64,000 bases of DNA from Drechmeria coniospora (Eukaryota; Ascomycota; Sordariomycetes; Hypocreales; Ophiocordycipitaceae): NCBI RefSeq assembly GCF_001625195.1, contig NC_054389.1, positions 1,984,001 through 2,048,000 on the forward strand. The letters run 5' to 3'. The position numbers and the translations under genes were made by a program. The notes below the pieces were generated by a model. That model made no database searches and was not told where the DNA came from. It saw nothing but the letters and a program-made list of their open reading frames with translations. This document shows, one piece after another, positions 22,291 through 35,588 of this stretch (positions within the stretch are counted from its first letter, which is position 1; each line of letters begins with the position of its first letter).

Positions 22291-25227
22291 TCAAGCAGTG
22301 TCGTCCTCTGTCCTCAGCCCCGCGTACTCGGTGCCCTGGTTTGCTGTGCTCAAGCGCGCGCACAGGCTCAGCAGAACGACGGTCTCGGTCGCAGCGTAGT
22401 GGTTCAGCGCATCGAGCAGGATCTGCAGGTGCCGGCTGAAGTTGCCCTCCCACTTGCGGATGATGTCGGCAAGGTTGCGGACACGGGCCTCGGCATCATC
22501 AGGCGAAATAACCAACGCCGCCGCGTCCTGGTTCTGGGCGGTCCGCTGGGAGGAGGCCTTGGCAGCCTGAAATCGCTTCCACTGGTCGGCCGTCATGGTG
22601 CTGGGCTTGTTTTCGGCCGACAGGTCCGGGTCCAGCCTTTCGAGCTCGCGCGTGAGCCAGTTTGTGTAGGCGGCGAAGATGGTGCATGTTTGCATGAGCT
22701 TGGAGTGAATCTGTGAGCAGGTATGTTAGCAGGAGGTTCGCACAAGATACATGCGTCGACTGAGCGACGATGAAAAGGGAATGGGAAGCCGTACTCGTAG
22801 AAGCTTGCTGTTCGTTAGCATGCATTCCTTGAGGCAGGTATCTAGAAAGTCTACGTGATCCTGCATCAGCTCGTCCACCGTCCTTGTGGCTGGCCTTGTC
22901 CCATCCTGGCCATCCTCTTTCGTGTCGAGCCGGGCCATGAACCTTGTCCAGTTGGGCTCAATGACTTCTGAGGTGCAAAAGTACAGGAGCTGCTGTACAA
23001 AGACAAGCATCCTCGCCCTGAGGGTCCATGCCCTGCGCTTCCAGATCTCGAGCGCCTGGTTTGGTCCCTTGTGAGCCCAGCTTATGCCTCGGGTCTGCGT
23101 CTGCCACGTCGAGGAGAGCTGAGATTCGAGATGGCGCAGGGAGAGGAGGTAGCGGAAGAGGGCTTGGTATCGCCAGACCGTCTTGCGGCTGATAACAAGC
23201 GACACGGGAAAGGGGACGGCGTAGTCAAGCTGGAGAGAGGTGAAGCCGACGGCGTTCTTGTCACCTTCTACGGTCTGATTCGAGATGGGCTGCAGGGACT
23301 CTCCCTGCTCGATGCCGGTGATGTTCACGACTCGCTGCAGAGACTTGATCAGGGTGATCTCGTTCATCTCCACTTTGACGTCCTCCTTGAAAGGGTCGAG
23401 CGAGACGACGCTGCCGGGCTGGCGGAGGACGAGGTCAAGCAGGGACTGCAGCTTGGTCGTGTTGACCGACTTGACCGGCTTCCGCAGCTCCGAGGAGCCG
23501 AGCTCGAGAAAGTAGGAAAAGTAGTCGGAGGGGTCGAGGAAGAAGTAATGTTTCATGGAGCGCAGCCGGGCCGGCAGTGCGTGCGTCGTCAGCAAGAGCT
23601 GCATCAGGGACTCGTTCGCGTGGGCATACGCGTTGTTGACGTTCTCCAAGAACCTGCTGTCGTCGAAGGAGGTTGGCACGCGAGTCACGACTTGGCTCAC
23701 GTCGACGCCGCCGCACTCGCGAACGACATTCAAATACTTGCCAGCCAAGAGGACCTTGTCCTTGACGGCCTCCAGCTGCGGAGGCACGTCGTGGTCTCGA
23801 ATGGTGTAGCGTCTCTCCCAGTACTCATCCGTGTAGTCTTGCTCGAGCCGCTCGCGTCGGATGCTCTTTTGCTCCTTGACGAGAAACTCCGAATGCGGGT
23901 CATTGATGGCTCCTCGGTGCAGCCATTCGTTCAGCATGACCATGTACGGTCGGCTTGCCTCCCGCAGAAGCGAGGTCAGCAGCGCTCGGGCGGCCGGGTC
24001 CCCCGACATGCTCTCGAGTCGCTTCGTCACGAGGCCGAGGACGACGCCACCCTTGCAAATCTTCTTGGCCGTCATACTGCCGGGGAGCAGCTCGCCACCG
24101 TCCGTCAACCTCTCAATCACCTTGTCGTAGTCATCGTCGCTGTCATCCCCTTCTTCCTCGCTCTCGTCGTCGAGAAGGGCATTCCTCTTGAGCAGCTCTT
24201 GCGCTAGAGAGTACAGCTGCAGCATCAGGTGGCTGGTGGAGATGGTGTGAATGTTGAGGACGTGGACGGTGAATGTGTCGTTTGTGAGGAACTGGGTTTC
24301 CAGTTGGGCAATCATGATCAGGTAGTCTTGGAGGAATTTGCGAATCGAGGCACACAGCGCATGGTTGACGAGCCCAAAGTCTGCACGGCTTTGGACGTCG
24401 ACGAAAGCTTCGAGGGCGGCGTAGTATGTTGCCATCTTGAGCATGGACGTTGTCAGATCATGCAGGCTTGGATCGAGCCCCGGCAGGATCTTGAAGGTCG
24501 GACCCGACAGGCGATCACGCTCCTCGTTGGGGTCGTATCCCTTGGCGAAGCGAATATACTGTCCCTCGAAGCCCATGAAGACGAAGAGTAAATCTTCCAC
24601 CATGGCCGCTTCCTGGGCCTCGAGGGACAGCTCAATCAAAGGGATCGGCTGGGGCGCCTGTGGAACGGTGGAGGCGAGGGGCGGTATCGACACCCTCGAG
24701 GCTAAGGGAGCCGATGAGTGCGGCAGTAGCGTCACTTCGGGCATCCAACCTGCTTGTTTCTCGTGTCAATGCGTGTGGTTCTAACAGCTGGAGATCCCCA
24801 ACGGAGGGAACGAATTACCTGCCGATGGTTCCGATCCCTGCTCTCGGTCACTCTGTTTCCACTCTGCTGATTTCTGCCGCCGCAACTCGGGCACCTTCTT
24901 CTCTGTCGGCCCGCTCTGCCTCTGCTGCTTGCCGGGGCTTGCAGGTGGCACCCTCTCAATACGAGAGACATAGGTCCTCTCCGTAACCCGACGCTCTTCG
25001 TACCGCCTGCCCTCGATCGCCCTTGCCGTCGGACGCGGGTTGCCCGACGCACTCCTCTTATGGGCCGTGCCGGAGAACTTGCTGTCTGTCTGGGGAGATC
25101 GGGCACCCTTGGCGTCATCTCGCTCGCTCCGGAGGCTGGCGCTCGCGCTCACATTCGCGTTCGACATCCGAGGCCCTTCGTCACCGCGCGTGTAGGGCCG
25201 GCTGGCTCTCGCTGCGCCCGAGGACAT
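22291..25227 (-). CDS. Gamma-tubulin complex component GCP2 (Spc97/Alp4 family)
   Basis: Three exons, 25227-24819, 24749-22795 and 22710-22291, give 927 residues. GCP2 pairs with GCP3 and gamma-tubulin in the small complex that nucleates microtubules at the spindle pole body. The N-terminal 150 residues are basic and disordered, with RRYEERRVTERTYVSRIERV. The GCP core starts near PEVTLLPHSSAPLASRVSIPP and runs through VEDLLFVFMGFEGQYIRF, LLREASRPYMVMLNEWLHRG and GKYLNVVRECG. The C-terminal gamma-tubulin-binding domain has MKHYFFLDPSDYF, LQLDYAVPFPVSLVIS and HVDFLDTCLKECMLTN. Intron 1 (69 bp) joins EPSAG to WMPEV and intron 2 (84 bp) joins NSKLLR to IHSKLMQTC; both restore family sequence. The C-terminus (LNHYAATETVVLLSLCARL) is typical. 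An acidic insert (DDESEEEGDDSDDD) sits in the first core domain. The 5' end could extend further if another intron exists. Confidence 0.92.
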
Positions 25228-26183
25228 GGTGCTGGCCGTTGGCCGGCAGCATCGGGGGTGCCTTGTCGGCTGTCTTGCTGCTGAAGACCTCGCTCATGCG
25301 TTCATGCGAAGTCGATGGTGCACCCTCTTCGGCAGCTCGTTGGTTCGCGTCCAGCCTCTGCCGCAGACCGAGCGCTGCCTTGTCACTCGTGTCCGTATCC
25401 CTTTGTCAAAGGATCAAATCGTCGATATCCTATGTTCTCTTTTTTCCATTAACCAGCTGTAATCGTGCAGAATGTATGTACGTGCGGGGATGTAAGTGTA
25501 CAGAGAAGTGAACATGTAGGCATGGAAGTGTCGGAAGGTATCTACGTAAGTAGGTGTATGGAGAAGACGTGGGGTTCGGGATCTACCGTTCGTTCGCAAC
25601 TGCCATGACTAGTTTACTTGACAATCGCGTCCGTTGAAGCGCGTTGTGGTAAAGTACCAGGAGCAGGTACCCTGGTATTGTACATTGGTGACTGTGTACT
25701 TACAGTAGTTGTGTTGTAGTAGTAAGTACAAGTACTTGGTACTTGAGTACATTATTACTGAAGCACTGAACCTACCATCTCGGAGGAATAGTACTTCCTT
25801 CCCGCTCCCCGGGGGTTGAAAGTTATCCAGCTAGGGAGGCATCGGCAACAGCGGGCGGTACCTAATGGCTGTATAACTAGCGACCGCTGCTGCGCTGTTG
25901 CTTCGTTAGCGTGGGTCGGGTGCGTAGGCCCGCTGCTTGCCTAGCGTTGACGGCAGCTCACCACCACCACTCACTCCATCAAGCTCGCTGACTGCACATT
26001 GTTCATCATCCACCGCCGGACCGCAGCCTCTCAGCCACTCCCCCGATTGAGCCCGTACCCGCTCCGCACGAAAACGCTTGCTTTGCCCGTTCAATTCGAC
26101 TCCTGCCGGGCAGTTTCCTGTCTCTGCCTCTATTCCAGCTCCCTGCGCGACGCTCCCTCCTCACCTTCGTCACAACCGCCAAG
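25228..26183. other. Divergent intergenic region, GCP2 to PUP2
   Basis: It should hold both promoters. No gene is seen. A GTAC-rich patch is at about 25660-25760; the 200 bases before PUP2 are C/T-rich. Confidence 0.55.
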
Positions 26184-27075
26184 ATGTTTATGGCAAGATC
26201 CGAATACGGCAAGCTGCCCATCAATGCTCCGAGCTGTTCCAGAGAGGTTCTCCTGCTAACCTGTTCTCGTTTTCTTCCAGATCGGGGAATCAACACCTTC
26301 TCCCCCGAGGGTCGTCTCTTCCAGGTCGAATACTCGCTCGAAGCCATCAAGCTGGGTTCCACCGCCATCGGCGTCGCCACCTCCGAAGGTGTCATCCTTG
26401 GCGTCGAGAAGCGAGTCACCTCCACCCTCCTCGAGACCTCCTCCGTCGAGAAGATTGTCGAGGTCGATCGCCACATCGGCTGTGCCATGTCTGGCCTCCA
26501 GGCCGACGCCCGCTCCATGGTGGAGCACGCCCGCGTCGAGTGCCAGAGCCACGCGTTCAACTACAACGAGCCCCTCAGCGTTGAGAGCTGCACCCAGGCC
26601 ATCTGCGACCTGGCCCTCCGATTCGGTGAGGGTGCCGAAGGTGAGGAGACGGTCATGAGCAGGCCGTTCGGCGTTGCCCTCCTGATCGCCGGCTTCGATG
26701 AGAAGGGACCCCAGCTGTTCCACGCGGAACCCAGCGGTACTTTCTACCGCTATGATGCCAAGGCCATCGGCTCCGGCTCGGAGGGTGCTCAAGCCGAGTT
26801 GCAGAACGAGTATCACAAGGTACGTGGCCACGGCCTCCACCCCTGGGCGCGCACGACGCGCTTGGCGAGAGCTCTGATCTGGCCTCTAACACTTCTCGCA
26901 GTCTCTAACCATTACCGATGCCGAGACCTTGGTTCTGAAGACCTTGAAACAGGTCATGGAGGAGAAGCTGGATTCCAAGAACGTACAACTGGCCAGCGTT
27001 ACGAAAGAAAAGGGCTTCAGGGTATATACGGATGAGGAGATGGCTGCCGTCGTCCAGCGGCTGCCGACCAACTGA
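26184..27075 (+). CDS. PUP2: 20S proteasome subunit alpha-5 (PUP2)
   Basis: Three exons, 26184-26208, 26281-26819 and 26902-27075, encode 245 residues. It is a structural alpha-ring subunit that gates the 20S core. Exon 1 encodes only MFMARSEY plus one base of the next codon. Joining to exon 2 gives the family N-terminus [20 protein letters not shown], including the alpha-signature helix. Then come [28 protein letters not shown] and [19 protein letters not shown]. The first intron (72 bp, 26209-26280) has a GC donor (GCAAGC) with a normal CTAAC branch region and TTCCAG acceptor. No GT donor gives the conserved junction, so a GC-AG intron is the best reading. It is stop-free and frame-preserving, so retention would insert 24 residues. 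Intron 2 (82 bp) is GT-AG. Length and motifs fully fit alpha-5. Confidence 0.95.
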
Positions 27076-27472
27076 GTGTCAGCCACCTTGCAGCCGCCGG
27101 CGTGTGCAAAGTGGGTTTGGCATGCATCTATGTAAACCAACATGGCCTCCCATCCGCCACTAGATCAGCCTTCGTCGGTGCAAGTGAGTGGCGCCCATCG
27201 AGTCGACAGCGCTGGAAACGACATCGTTTCCCGTGCGTGAGACGTCAACTCCGCCGGCCCTGACCCAGTCATGGGTTCCCAGTATCTCTCTGTAAAATCC
27301 TGGCTGGGCCGTACATCTTGCAAGATGGCTATCGAGAAAAGCGAGCGCAATCGACGAACAAGATTTCAGCATTAGAAACACCTCTGCCGCATGCTCCGTG
27401 CTTCATTCTACTGATAATGGTAGCTCCCTGTTTCAAACCCACGTTGCCAGAGATCCTTCGTCTTGTCCGCAG
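27076..27472. other. Convergent intergenic region
   Basis: It lies between the 3' ends of PUP2 and the Zn2Cys6 factor. Nothing coding is seen. Confidence 0.6.
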
Positions 27473-30437
27473 TCAGTCATCTTCCTCCAGGTGAAGGCGG
27501 TCAAGGTCGCCCTCTACCCCCAAGAGCCCAAAGGCGAGGCTCGTCTGCTCCGATCTCGGGACAGCACGCGACTCCTCCTTGACAAAACTCTCCGAGAGCC
27601 GATGGTCCAAACGCCGGGGAAGCATCCACGAGGACGAAGGAGGCTGGTCGAGAAATGCCGGCCGGTTGTACTCGGGTCCGTAGCCAAGCTGGTACGCTTT
27701 GGAGAATCCGGCATCGCAGCCGAGGGTGATACCCTTCGCCGAATGCCATCCGGTTCGCACCGAAATGTTATACATCCACCGTAGGATCCACAACTGCTGA
27801 TCACTCGTTTGGACCTGAGAGAACGAACGTGAGCGAACGTCTACGGTTGGTAGGGTGGGGGTCAAGTGCCTACCTGCATCGCTGCCACAAATAGAGGAAA
27901 GCAGCTTTCGATCAATGCCGCGGCGTGCGTGGTGCTATTGTCGGGGTTTTGAGTGTCATCTGCCAATCCAGCAGCAATGGACCCTATCCGCATCGCGTGA
28001 CGCTCAGTATACTGTGCGGCCATCCTGGTGGCCTGCATCCCTGCTAGAGGCATCATAGGATGGCTCCGATAGAGCTTGATGAGGCCCATGTGGTAGTTCA
28101 TCCAGATGCCTGCGATGGAGTACGTGCGGTATTGTACCGCTGGCCCAAATGGCGTCTTTTTGGAGTCGGCATACTCGCCGTTGAGAGGCTTGAAGTGCGT
28201 GGTGTCAAGACGCTTTCCCAACGCTGCAAAGGCTTTCCGTATACTTTCCCACTCCAGTGTTGCCGCCTCTTCGGTATGAAGAGCACCGAGGTCATCATTT
28301 GCATCCGTTGGTGGGGAACGGCCCATCGGAGGGCTGGATGTCATTGGAAAGTAGCCATCTGTCGGCCTCGATTCCGTAGCTCGATGCAGGAATGCGTCAG
28401 AGCAAGGAGCGCTCTGGGTCGTTGCTTTCCGCTTTCGAACAAAGTCTCTGTGGGTAAAGCTTGCGAGACGGCCAAGCAGGAGAATAAGATGGTCGTAGGT
28501 ACCATATCTGAGAATCGTCAACCGGAACGCTCCCAGACGTGAGCATGAAATGCCTTCTGTCACCTACATGGCATTGAATTTGGACACGGGAGCCCTCGGC
28601 GGACACTGCGTCCAGGCTTCATATCCCATGCTGCAGGCCAGGCCAGGGGTTAGCAAAACTTTGACGACGGCTTTTGCCTCTAGGACATACCAGAGTTTCG
28701 TTGCTCCCAAAATGCTCTGATATACGTCCATCTTGGCGTACCACCAAAACAGGTCTCGAAGAATATCATACTGCTTGATGTTGGTGTTGGACGCGCTGCG
28801 ATATCGCAAGTCCGACGGCTCGCCCTCTTCGAGATTGTAGTGTTCCGCGCAGACTCGCGTCCCGGTGATGCTACTCAGAAGGTCGTAGTCAAACTCGCAG
28901 AGGTGATTTACACCAGCCGAAAACGAGGCCTCCCGCTTTGCCCGCAGGTAGACTCGAGACATGTCCCTCAGGGCGATTTGGCCGAAGAGCTTTCTGGCGA
29001 CGCGAAGACGATCGTACCATTTGGAATGATCCGACATCCATACTCGAAAGTATGCAAGCAAAAGCGAGGCTGCCAAGGTGGCGACGTCTGTTCCGCTCTG
29101 AAGCGATCTCTCGCTCTTGGTAATTTGGTTGAGCGACCAATGGTCGTGCTTCAAGGCCTCCACCTCGGACGTATCCTGCAGGTTGGCAATTTGAAGATTT
29201 GCAGTGGCCATGACGGCGTGGAACAGGCCTTTATGATTCAAGGCGAGCGAGGGAATGGTATCTACCACATCATGCCACGCTGAGCCATTGACCGGATGAG
29301 AAGATGGAGGGGGAAACGTACAGCTGAACAAATTGTGGCCCGGTTCCGCATTCCCTCCGCGCTGGTCTGGCTCCTGCGAAGGACTAGAATCCCTCTCGTA
29401 CAACGACATGGAAGGTCCCGTGATGTTGATGAAATGCGTAAAGATGGCATGCGTTGTTTGATTCCGCAGTTCGGAGTTGGATGCGTACTCCATATATTCA
29501 AAGGGAGCGAGTTTCGCGAATGTGGAAAATGTTCTGACTGCCGTCACATGCTCTGGCTGGGATGCGGGAGGCACGAAAGGTCCAGAAACCAGCACCGAGG
29601 CTGACGTTGGCTGCTTGTTTTCTGACTCGGCCATGTAAACATCCTCAGTTGAGATGTCGGCATCACTCCCCGAGCAGTAATGAAACATGCCTGTCAAGGG
29701 CTGGCCCAATCCCGTGGCGCTCGTCGACTGAATACAGCTCAAGCTCGGCGTGATGCCCCCTACATCGAACTGCTGACGAGCGTCATGGTATAGCTGTCTC
29801 GCGCTGCAGCTGTCATGCATGGAAGAAGCAGCAGCAGAGAAGCTAGTGGCGTACAGCGGGTTTCGCATGGACGCATACACCTCGGGGGATGTTTGATCGT
29901 AGCCGATGTCTTGCGAGCCGTGTTCTGCGTATTGCGGATGCAGTGGTCGCAGTGTAGATTGGTTGAAATCGAAGGACGGCGGTGGCTTCGGTGCGATGGC
30001 TTGCAGGTTGATCGGAGCAGGCGCCCTGGCGTTGTGCGAGGCCATGAGATTGCTCAGGTATGGACTGCCGGCGGCGTAGAGGGGCGTGGCAAAATGGCTC
30101 TGCTGTGCCCCCAACGGATCCAGACTCCGGTCGTAGCCTTTGCACTCTCGCTTGGATTTGATGCAGTTTTTGCACCTCGGCTTGTTTTCATCACACTTGA
30201 TGCGCCGCTTACGGCAGGCTTGGCAGGTCGTTAGAGCTAGACGCATGGGCAAGAAGGCAAGATGCCAAGGGCGGGATCCTCGGCCATGTACTCACTCATG
30301 CATCCGGTCTTGGTCCTCTTCTTTCCGACAGCCTTCTTTCCCTTGGGATCGTCCTGTTCGGCCTCGGCTCGCTGGGCAGCGGCTCGCTCTGACGGATTCG
30401 CATTGGCCTCGGACGCCACGCTGTGCGTTTCTGCCAT
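27473..30437 (-). CDS. Zn2Cys6 fungal transcription factor
   Basis: Four exons, 30437-30296, 30218-28568, 28507-27874 and 27814-27473, encode about 922 residues. Splicing of intron 1 (77 bp, GTGAGT...CAAG) creates the zinc cluster: Cys46, Cys49, Cys56, Cys63, Cys66 and Cys73 in CX2CX6CX6CX2CX6C, preceded by a basic KKAVGKKRTKTG stretch. The cluster should bind CGG-type half sites. Intron 2 (60 bp, GTAGGT...CTCAG) removes an in-frame TAG and joins VSKFNA to YGTYDHLILLLGRLASF. Intron 3 (59 bp) joins FVAAMQ to VQTSDQQLWILRWM. The region after residue about 240 resembles the fungal-specific regulatory domain of the PF11951 type. No dimerising coiled coil is obvious after the cluster. Targets are unknown. 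No pathway genes flank it, so it is not evidently a cluster regulator. Confidence 0.88.
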
Positions 30438-33400
30438 GGTATGAATACGGGCTGTGGAATTATGGCTCCTCGTCGATAACGGGACTTGGCGTCAGGGAAA
30501 ATCACATGCTGTGAAGGGTCCAAAAAAGGTCTCGCAGGTCGTAGCTCTGTCCTGGATACGGTTTGGAGGCGTTGCCGGGCCAAGTGAATGACGATGGCGG
30601 GGCGCTTTGTTCAAGAGAAGGGAGGAGTCGATTCTACCGTGGACCAGCGTCGGGATTGCGGGAGTCACAGCTGCAGGAGTGGGCATCAAACGCTGAGCTG
30701 GTAGAGAGCCGAGTTGAGAGTGTGAGACGGCAGCCGTGTAACTTGCTGGATGGCAGCGAAAAGTCAGGCAGGCAGGCAAACCAGGTGCTGCCAGAGGTTA
30801 CGCCGGTGTGCGTGCGGTCTAGGATCGGAGTCTGGGCAGGACAAGAACACCTGATTCTACCTGATTCTCGAATGCGAATCGTTTACGAACATCAGAAGCC
30901 GAATCTTTCCAGTGGGCGAGGCCTGACGTTAGAGTGAAGGCGGTGGGAGCATCTGCGTTTTTGGAAGCATCTGGGGGATAGGCCGACAAGATCTCAAGGC
31001 CCTTTGCACCTGGAACGAGAAATCTGTGAGCTGTGGGAGATGGAAATCGGTACAAAAAGTTCGGATTCGAGTCCACCAGACGACTCGGCCGATAGGTCGA
31101 GAGATGCCGATGCTATCTGAAATGGATGGTATGTAGTGCGGGATCTGGGCCGGCAGCGAGTTGACGGTGCCAAACGCTGCTCTAGTGTAGATGAATATAT
31201 GGGGGCTTGTCGAGGCGAAGCAAGGAAAAGACGACAAAGGGGCAGAGGAAAGGTGAGGTGCAAGGCACGAATACGAAGTCAGGAGCCTACTATATATGCG
31301 CACCTACCTTGGTACTAAGGTAGAGGTAGATTCTACCAATGCCTACTAGCAGCAGCAGCAGCAGCAGTAGCAGTGGAAAGTAGATAAGTACATGTACTCC
31401 GTACTCGCCGGTAGCAAGTGTCACGGTGCAGGATGAGGTACGAAGTACGAAGATAGCATGTAGACATGTACCGGAAATGTAGTGTGCAGATACTTGATAC
31501 GGCGTACGGAATATGTACCCGATGTACGAGTACAGACAGAGGTGCCGCCGTACCATGTACGGGAGAATACTCGCAGGTCCGAAGCAAGGCACTCGGGGCA
31601 AAGAGGGCAGAGACTACTCGAGCAGGGTCGGGGGGACTGGGGTACGTTCTCGACCTGGCCGCAACAAGCCAAGCGAGGATGCCATGTTATTTTCGACGCA
31701 TCTCGAGGCTGCCCCAGAGAGCTGCTCGTCGTCACAAAATGTGCATCAACGGCTTGGCGCCCCTCCCCACACACCGATCCATGGCATGACAGTGAACCAC
31801 CACCGATGACCGACGGAGTACGGGGAACAACGAGTATCACAGTGCCCATGCACACAGTACATGGCCACAACCACAACCACGGTCGTGCCACATGGAGTTT
31901 GTTTGATTCGCGACTGCTTCCTTACTTCTGCTTCCGACTCCTTCTTCGCCGGTGCATCACTCCTGCTTGTCCCCCAGGACACCTGCGTTACTCGCCCACG
32001 GCATCACGGACCATCTTCCAGCTGCGGGGGGGGGGGTGTCGAGAGGACGAGGCGAGGGAATGGGAAAGGTGGCCAGGCGGTGCAAACAAAGGTGCCTCCT
32101 ACCTAGTAGGTACTTGCCTATACATGTAAGTACTGCACGTGGGTAACAGGTTGTAGGCTGCAGGAAGTAGCGCCAAGTAGGTGAATGAACTCGTATTTTT
32201 ACTAGCACCTACCTCTGCGCCGTTCGTTCAGCGATGGATGTGAGGGACCAGCTCCCTGGCAATCGGGACGGGATGCAGCAGGACGAGTTACGGCGGGCTG
32301 CGAGTACGAGTGAGCCGCTCGCTGTATCGGTACCATATCACCTAGCTACTCATGTACAGTACTCACTACTGTACGGTACTCGTACGAGTCCACCTTTCTT
32401 GCCTTGTCTGTCAAGTACCAATCGGAATGGCAGCAGCTCATGCACGTACGGAAGGGGCTGGCTGATGGTACAAGGCATACCTGTCGAGCACGGTATCTGC
32501 GCCCGTACACTTGAGTAGCGGTACTCCGTACGTTTGCAGGCATTACGTCGTTTGTCGCCATCCTGGCTGCCACGTACTTGGCGGATGCGCAAAACGACGA
32601 GTAAGCAGCAACCTCCGAGTACATCTAGGAGGTGCTCCGTAGCAAGTACTTTTAGTCACCAGAACAGGTGCTTGTAGGTAGTCGCAGGCACCACAATGTG
32701 CGTTTGTATGTTGGTAGTTGGTGTACGTGTGCGAGTGGATGTACTTGCTGGCTTGGAGTACAGTACGTTGACAATGTGCTCTGCTCGCTGGTACCTGCGA
32801 CGGTCATGGAGGAGCTACGGAGTATTACATGTCGGAACATGTACTGTACGGAGTACTGTAAGTGGCAATGCTACGGAGTACTCCGTTCTAGCGCGCGGGA
32901 GGCGCTTGTAACTAGCCTCGCGCCGACGAATCACGGGAGGGTGGGGAGGTTCAGACCCGCCATGCTAGTACGCCGATCTGCGTGATCACGTCTCACCGAA
33001 CAACCACCCACCTGCCAATGGTTAATTGCTGTGCCTGTGCCTGCTGGGCGTGCGTGGCTTGGTACTTGCCTACCAATACCATCACCATCAAGAAGCTGAC
33101 GAACACGCCTCGATTTCATTACGTTCGTGCCATGGCGCCTCGGCATGGACGCATGGAGTAGGCTGCAGTAGTAGGTTGCTACGTCCCTGGTACGCACGAG
33201 GTATACTTGACACCTACCTCATCCTCCCAGCCACAGTTGGTGTCAGTAGGCACAGTGGAAAAGGAAGAAGAGAGGTGCCTGACTAGTAGCTACCAGCAGT
33301 CATAGGAGGCCTTTCTACGGAGTACTGGTATTGTAGTCTCGGTAAATCTACGTAGGTACTAGATGGGACGAACGAGCACGAGGGCGGCCGGCGTGACGGC

Positions 33401-35588
33401 TCAGCTTCACTTTGTACCTTGGCAATACTCGCCACTAGGATATCCACCACAAATCCCAGGAAGTGGCTTCGCTCGAGTGATGCTGGGCCAATCCCTCTGA
33501 AATCATCACTCGCATCCCTACACGTACATGTGCACATGTATATGAGTACGCAGATCTTTCGTACGACAATTCGGCACTCCGTACTCGCACAGGCACATCT
33601 GAGGGGCTAACATTCATTCTCTCTACATGTACTCCGTACAAATGGTATCGTTCGAGCCTGTGTGGAGCAGGGAGTGTGCCTGGTATTGCTTGCTGGCAGT
33701 ATGTACCAACGTACCACCGAAGTGAGGAAGGGAGGGTGCTGGCAGGATAGTACAGTACCTGTCGACTCGACTCCCGTGGTACCAGTAGTATGCCTGAAGG
33801 TATCAGTAGGCTACGTGCAAGTACTAGGTGCTTCAGTGCCGAATATTTGAATTAATTTGTAGCGTGGAGTACCTTGGTAGCTTTCTACAGTACACCTACC
33901 TACTGGGTACCTAGTACGTCCGAACGTCGTACGGCCATGACCTTCGAGTCTGGACGCAGGACCCAGACATTCACGCTTCTCGCAGCACACGCCACATACA
34001 CGACCACGTTCATCAATCACGCCCAAACAAACAATCACGGCCGGAACCAGCACTTCGTACAGTTTTCGTCAGCATGCACCGCGAGACATCAGCCGCCTCC
34101 CCGTCAGCTCATATGGAAACTTCCGACACCTGCTTCGTGCCACCAGACGTCGCCTTGGCTGCCTGCATGGCCTTGCCTTGACCAAGCCCCCCCCCCCTTG
34201 TCCTGTTCCACCCTGCCTCGTCCTGCCTCGTCCTGCCTGCAACCTCATCACCGTACGCAGCAGCACACGCCTCATACCACCCACGTTCAGCACCTCAAGG
34301 GGGGTCGGGTCATCTCGCAGGGCCTCGGCAGTCCTGGCCTTTCCAGCCCACCTTGCACCATCGATCATCTCGGCGGAGTGTTCCCGTCACACGAGCGATA
34401 CCCTCCCTACCACCACCCTCGTCTCTCTTCAGCGACGAACTCGCCGCTCGGACGGAGAGGAGAGACAAGGCGCCCCTTCGTTGGCGCTGCTGTGTTCTGT
34501 GATACCTTCGCTCCGGAACGCTGCCTCATCTCGACCATCACAGAGGCCAGAGTGGCACGAAGCTAGGCTATCTGATGAGGTTGTTGGGAAATCGGTGCAA
34601 CAGCAACGTCCACCTCTAAGCCAACCACTCCACCCCTCTTCCTGTCCTCCACCCCTCCTCCTTGCGCCCTCTTCCTCGCCCCTGGCCACCTTCCTGACCT
34701 CCGCCGAGCCGCGTTTGCTCTTGGTCTCAACAATCGGCCTGGCCAGGTGTGGCCGGCTCACCTGTGTGTCACACCCCCGAACGATGCTGTGCGCGCTGGG
34801 GGAACAGCGATGGTGGTTGCGGCCGCTCAGTCTCGGTCGCACGATTCGTTGCCCCAAACTATACTTGTCCTACGCAGCTCCTGCGTCGCGGAGACCATAT
34901 CCGAGGGGCTAGTTGCCAGGAGAGCCAAACGCAGTACCACCTGCCTCTGGCCGTCGGGGATCGTGTGAAGGAAATGACCGGGACGGGGAGATCAGACTCG
35001 CTGCGTGGACCGTCCGCGGCTGGACTGTCGCAGCAAGCCTGATCACGTAGTGCCACTTCATTGGCTCGGGGCAGACGTTACGGCCCCCCTCGCTGCGGCC
35101 AGCTGCTGGGCCAGGTTCGATGCTCACATGGCCGCAACCATCCTGCTGGCGCCACCACGTCCGTCCGACCCGAGCTCTCTCAGAGTATTTACCAGATCCT
35201 TGGATCCGGCTACCTGCGACTGCGTATGGGGTGCTGCCGCCGCCGTCGCCCGATGCACCCTATTCAGACGGCTCATTTTTGTACGAACAGTCGATCCCCC
35301 TCCTAGAGCAAGCAGCCTGGTGAATATCGAATGACGGTGGCTGGACATTAAATCTACACTACCTGCAGCTCGGCAGTCATTGTATAACAAGAAAAGATGC
35401 AAGGGAATGAACAATGGAAGTGAACAGGACCGATAATGGGTGGCACAAGCTTGGACTTGGACTCTTTTGGCTGGACGGTGGTGAGGAAGGTGAGGAACAT
35501 GGAATCATAACCTTTTTCGAGTAGACCACGGCTCGGCAATATTTGGAGAGAACTTGACGACGATGGCGTATGATGGTAAGCATCCTAT
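30438..35588. other. Gene-poor region with GTAC-rich clusters
   Basis: No gene is supported in these 5.1 kb. The first 800 bases are the promoter side of the Zn2Cys6 factor. From about 31300 to 33900 the DNA is dense in GTAC words, with GTACTCCGTAC at 31394-31404 and further copies. A short (AGC)n run lies at about 31348-31367, a G11 run at 32026-32036 and a C-run near 34187. Open frames at 33874-34566 and 34178-34912 are His/Pro/Thr/Ser-rich and not protein-like. Confidence 0.55.
31348..31367 (+). repeat. (AGC)n microsatellite
   Basis: About seven tandem AGC units lie in intergenic DNA. Confidence 0.75.

Noticed and set aside
23071..24207. 378-codon plus-strand frame over GCP2
   Set aside because: Shadow of the GCP2 coding exon; no domain.
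33874..34912. Two overlapping 230-244 codon frames in the gene-poor region
   Set aside because: Low-complexity Ser/Pro/His/Thr composition, no motif and no splice-consistent extension.
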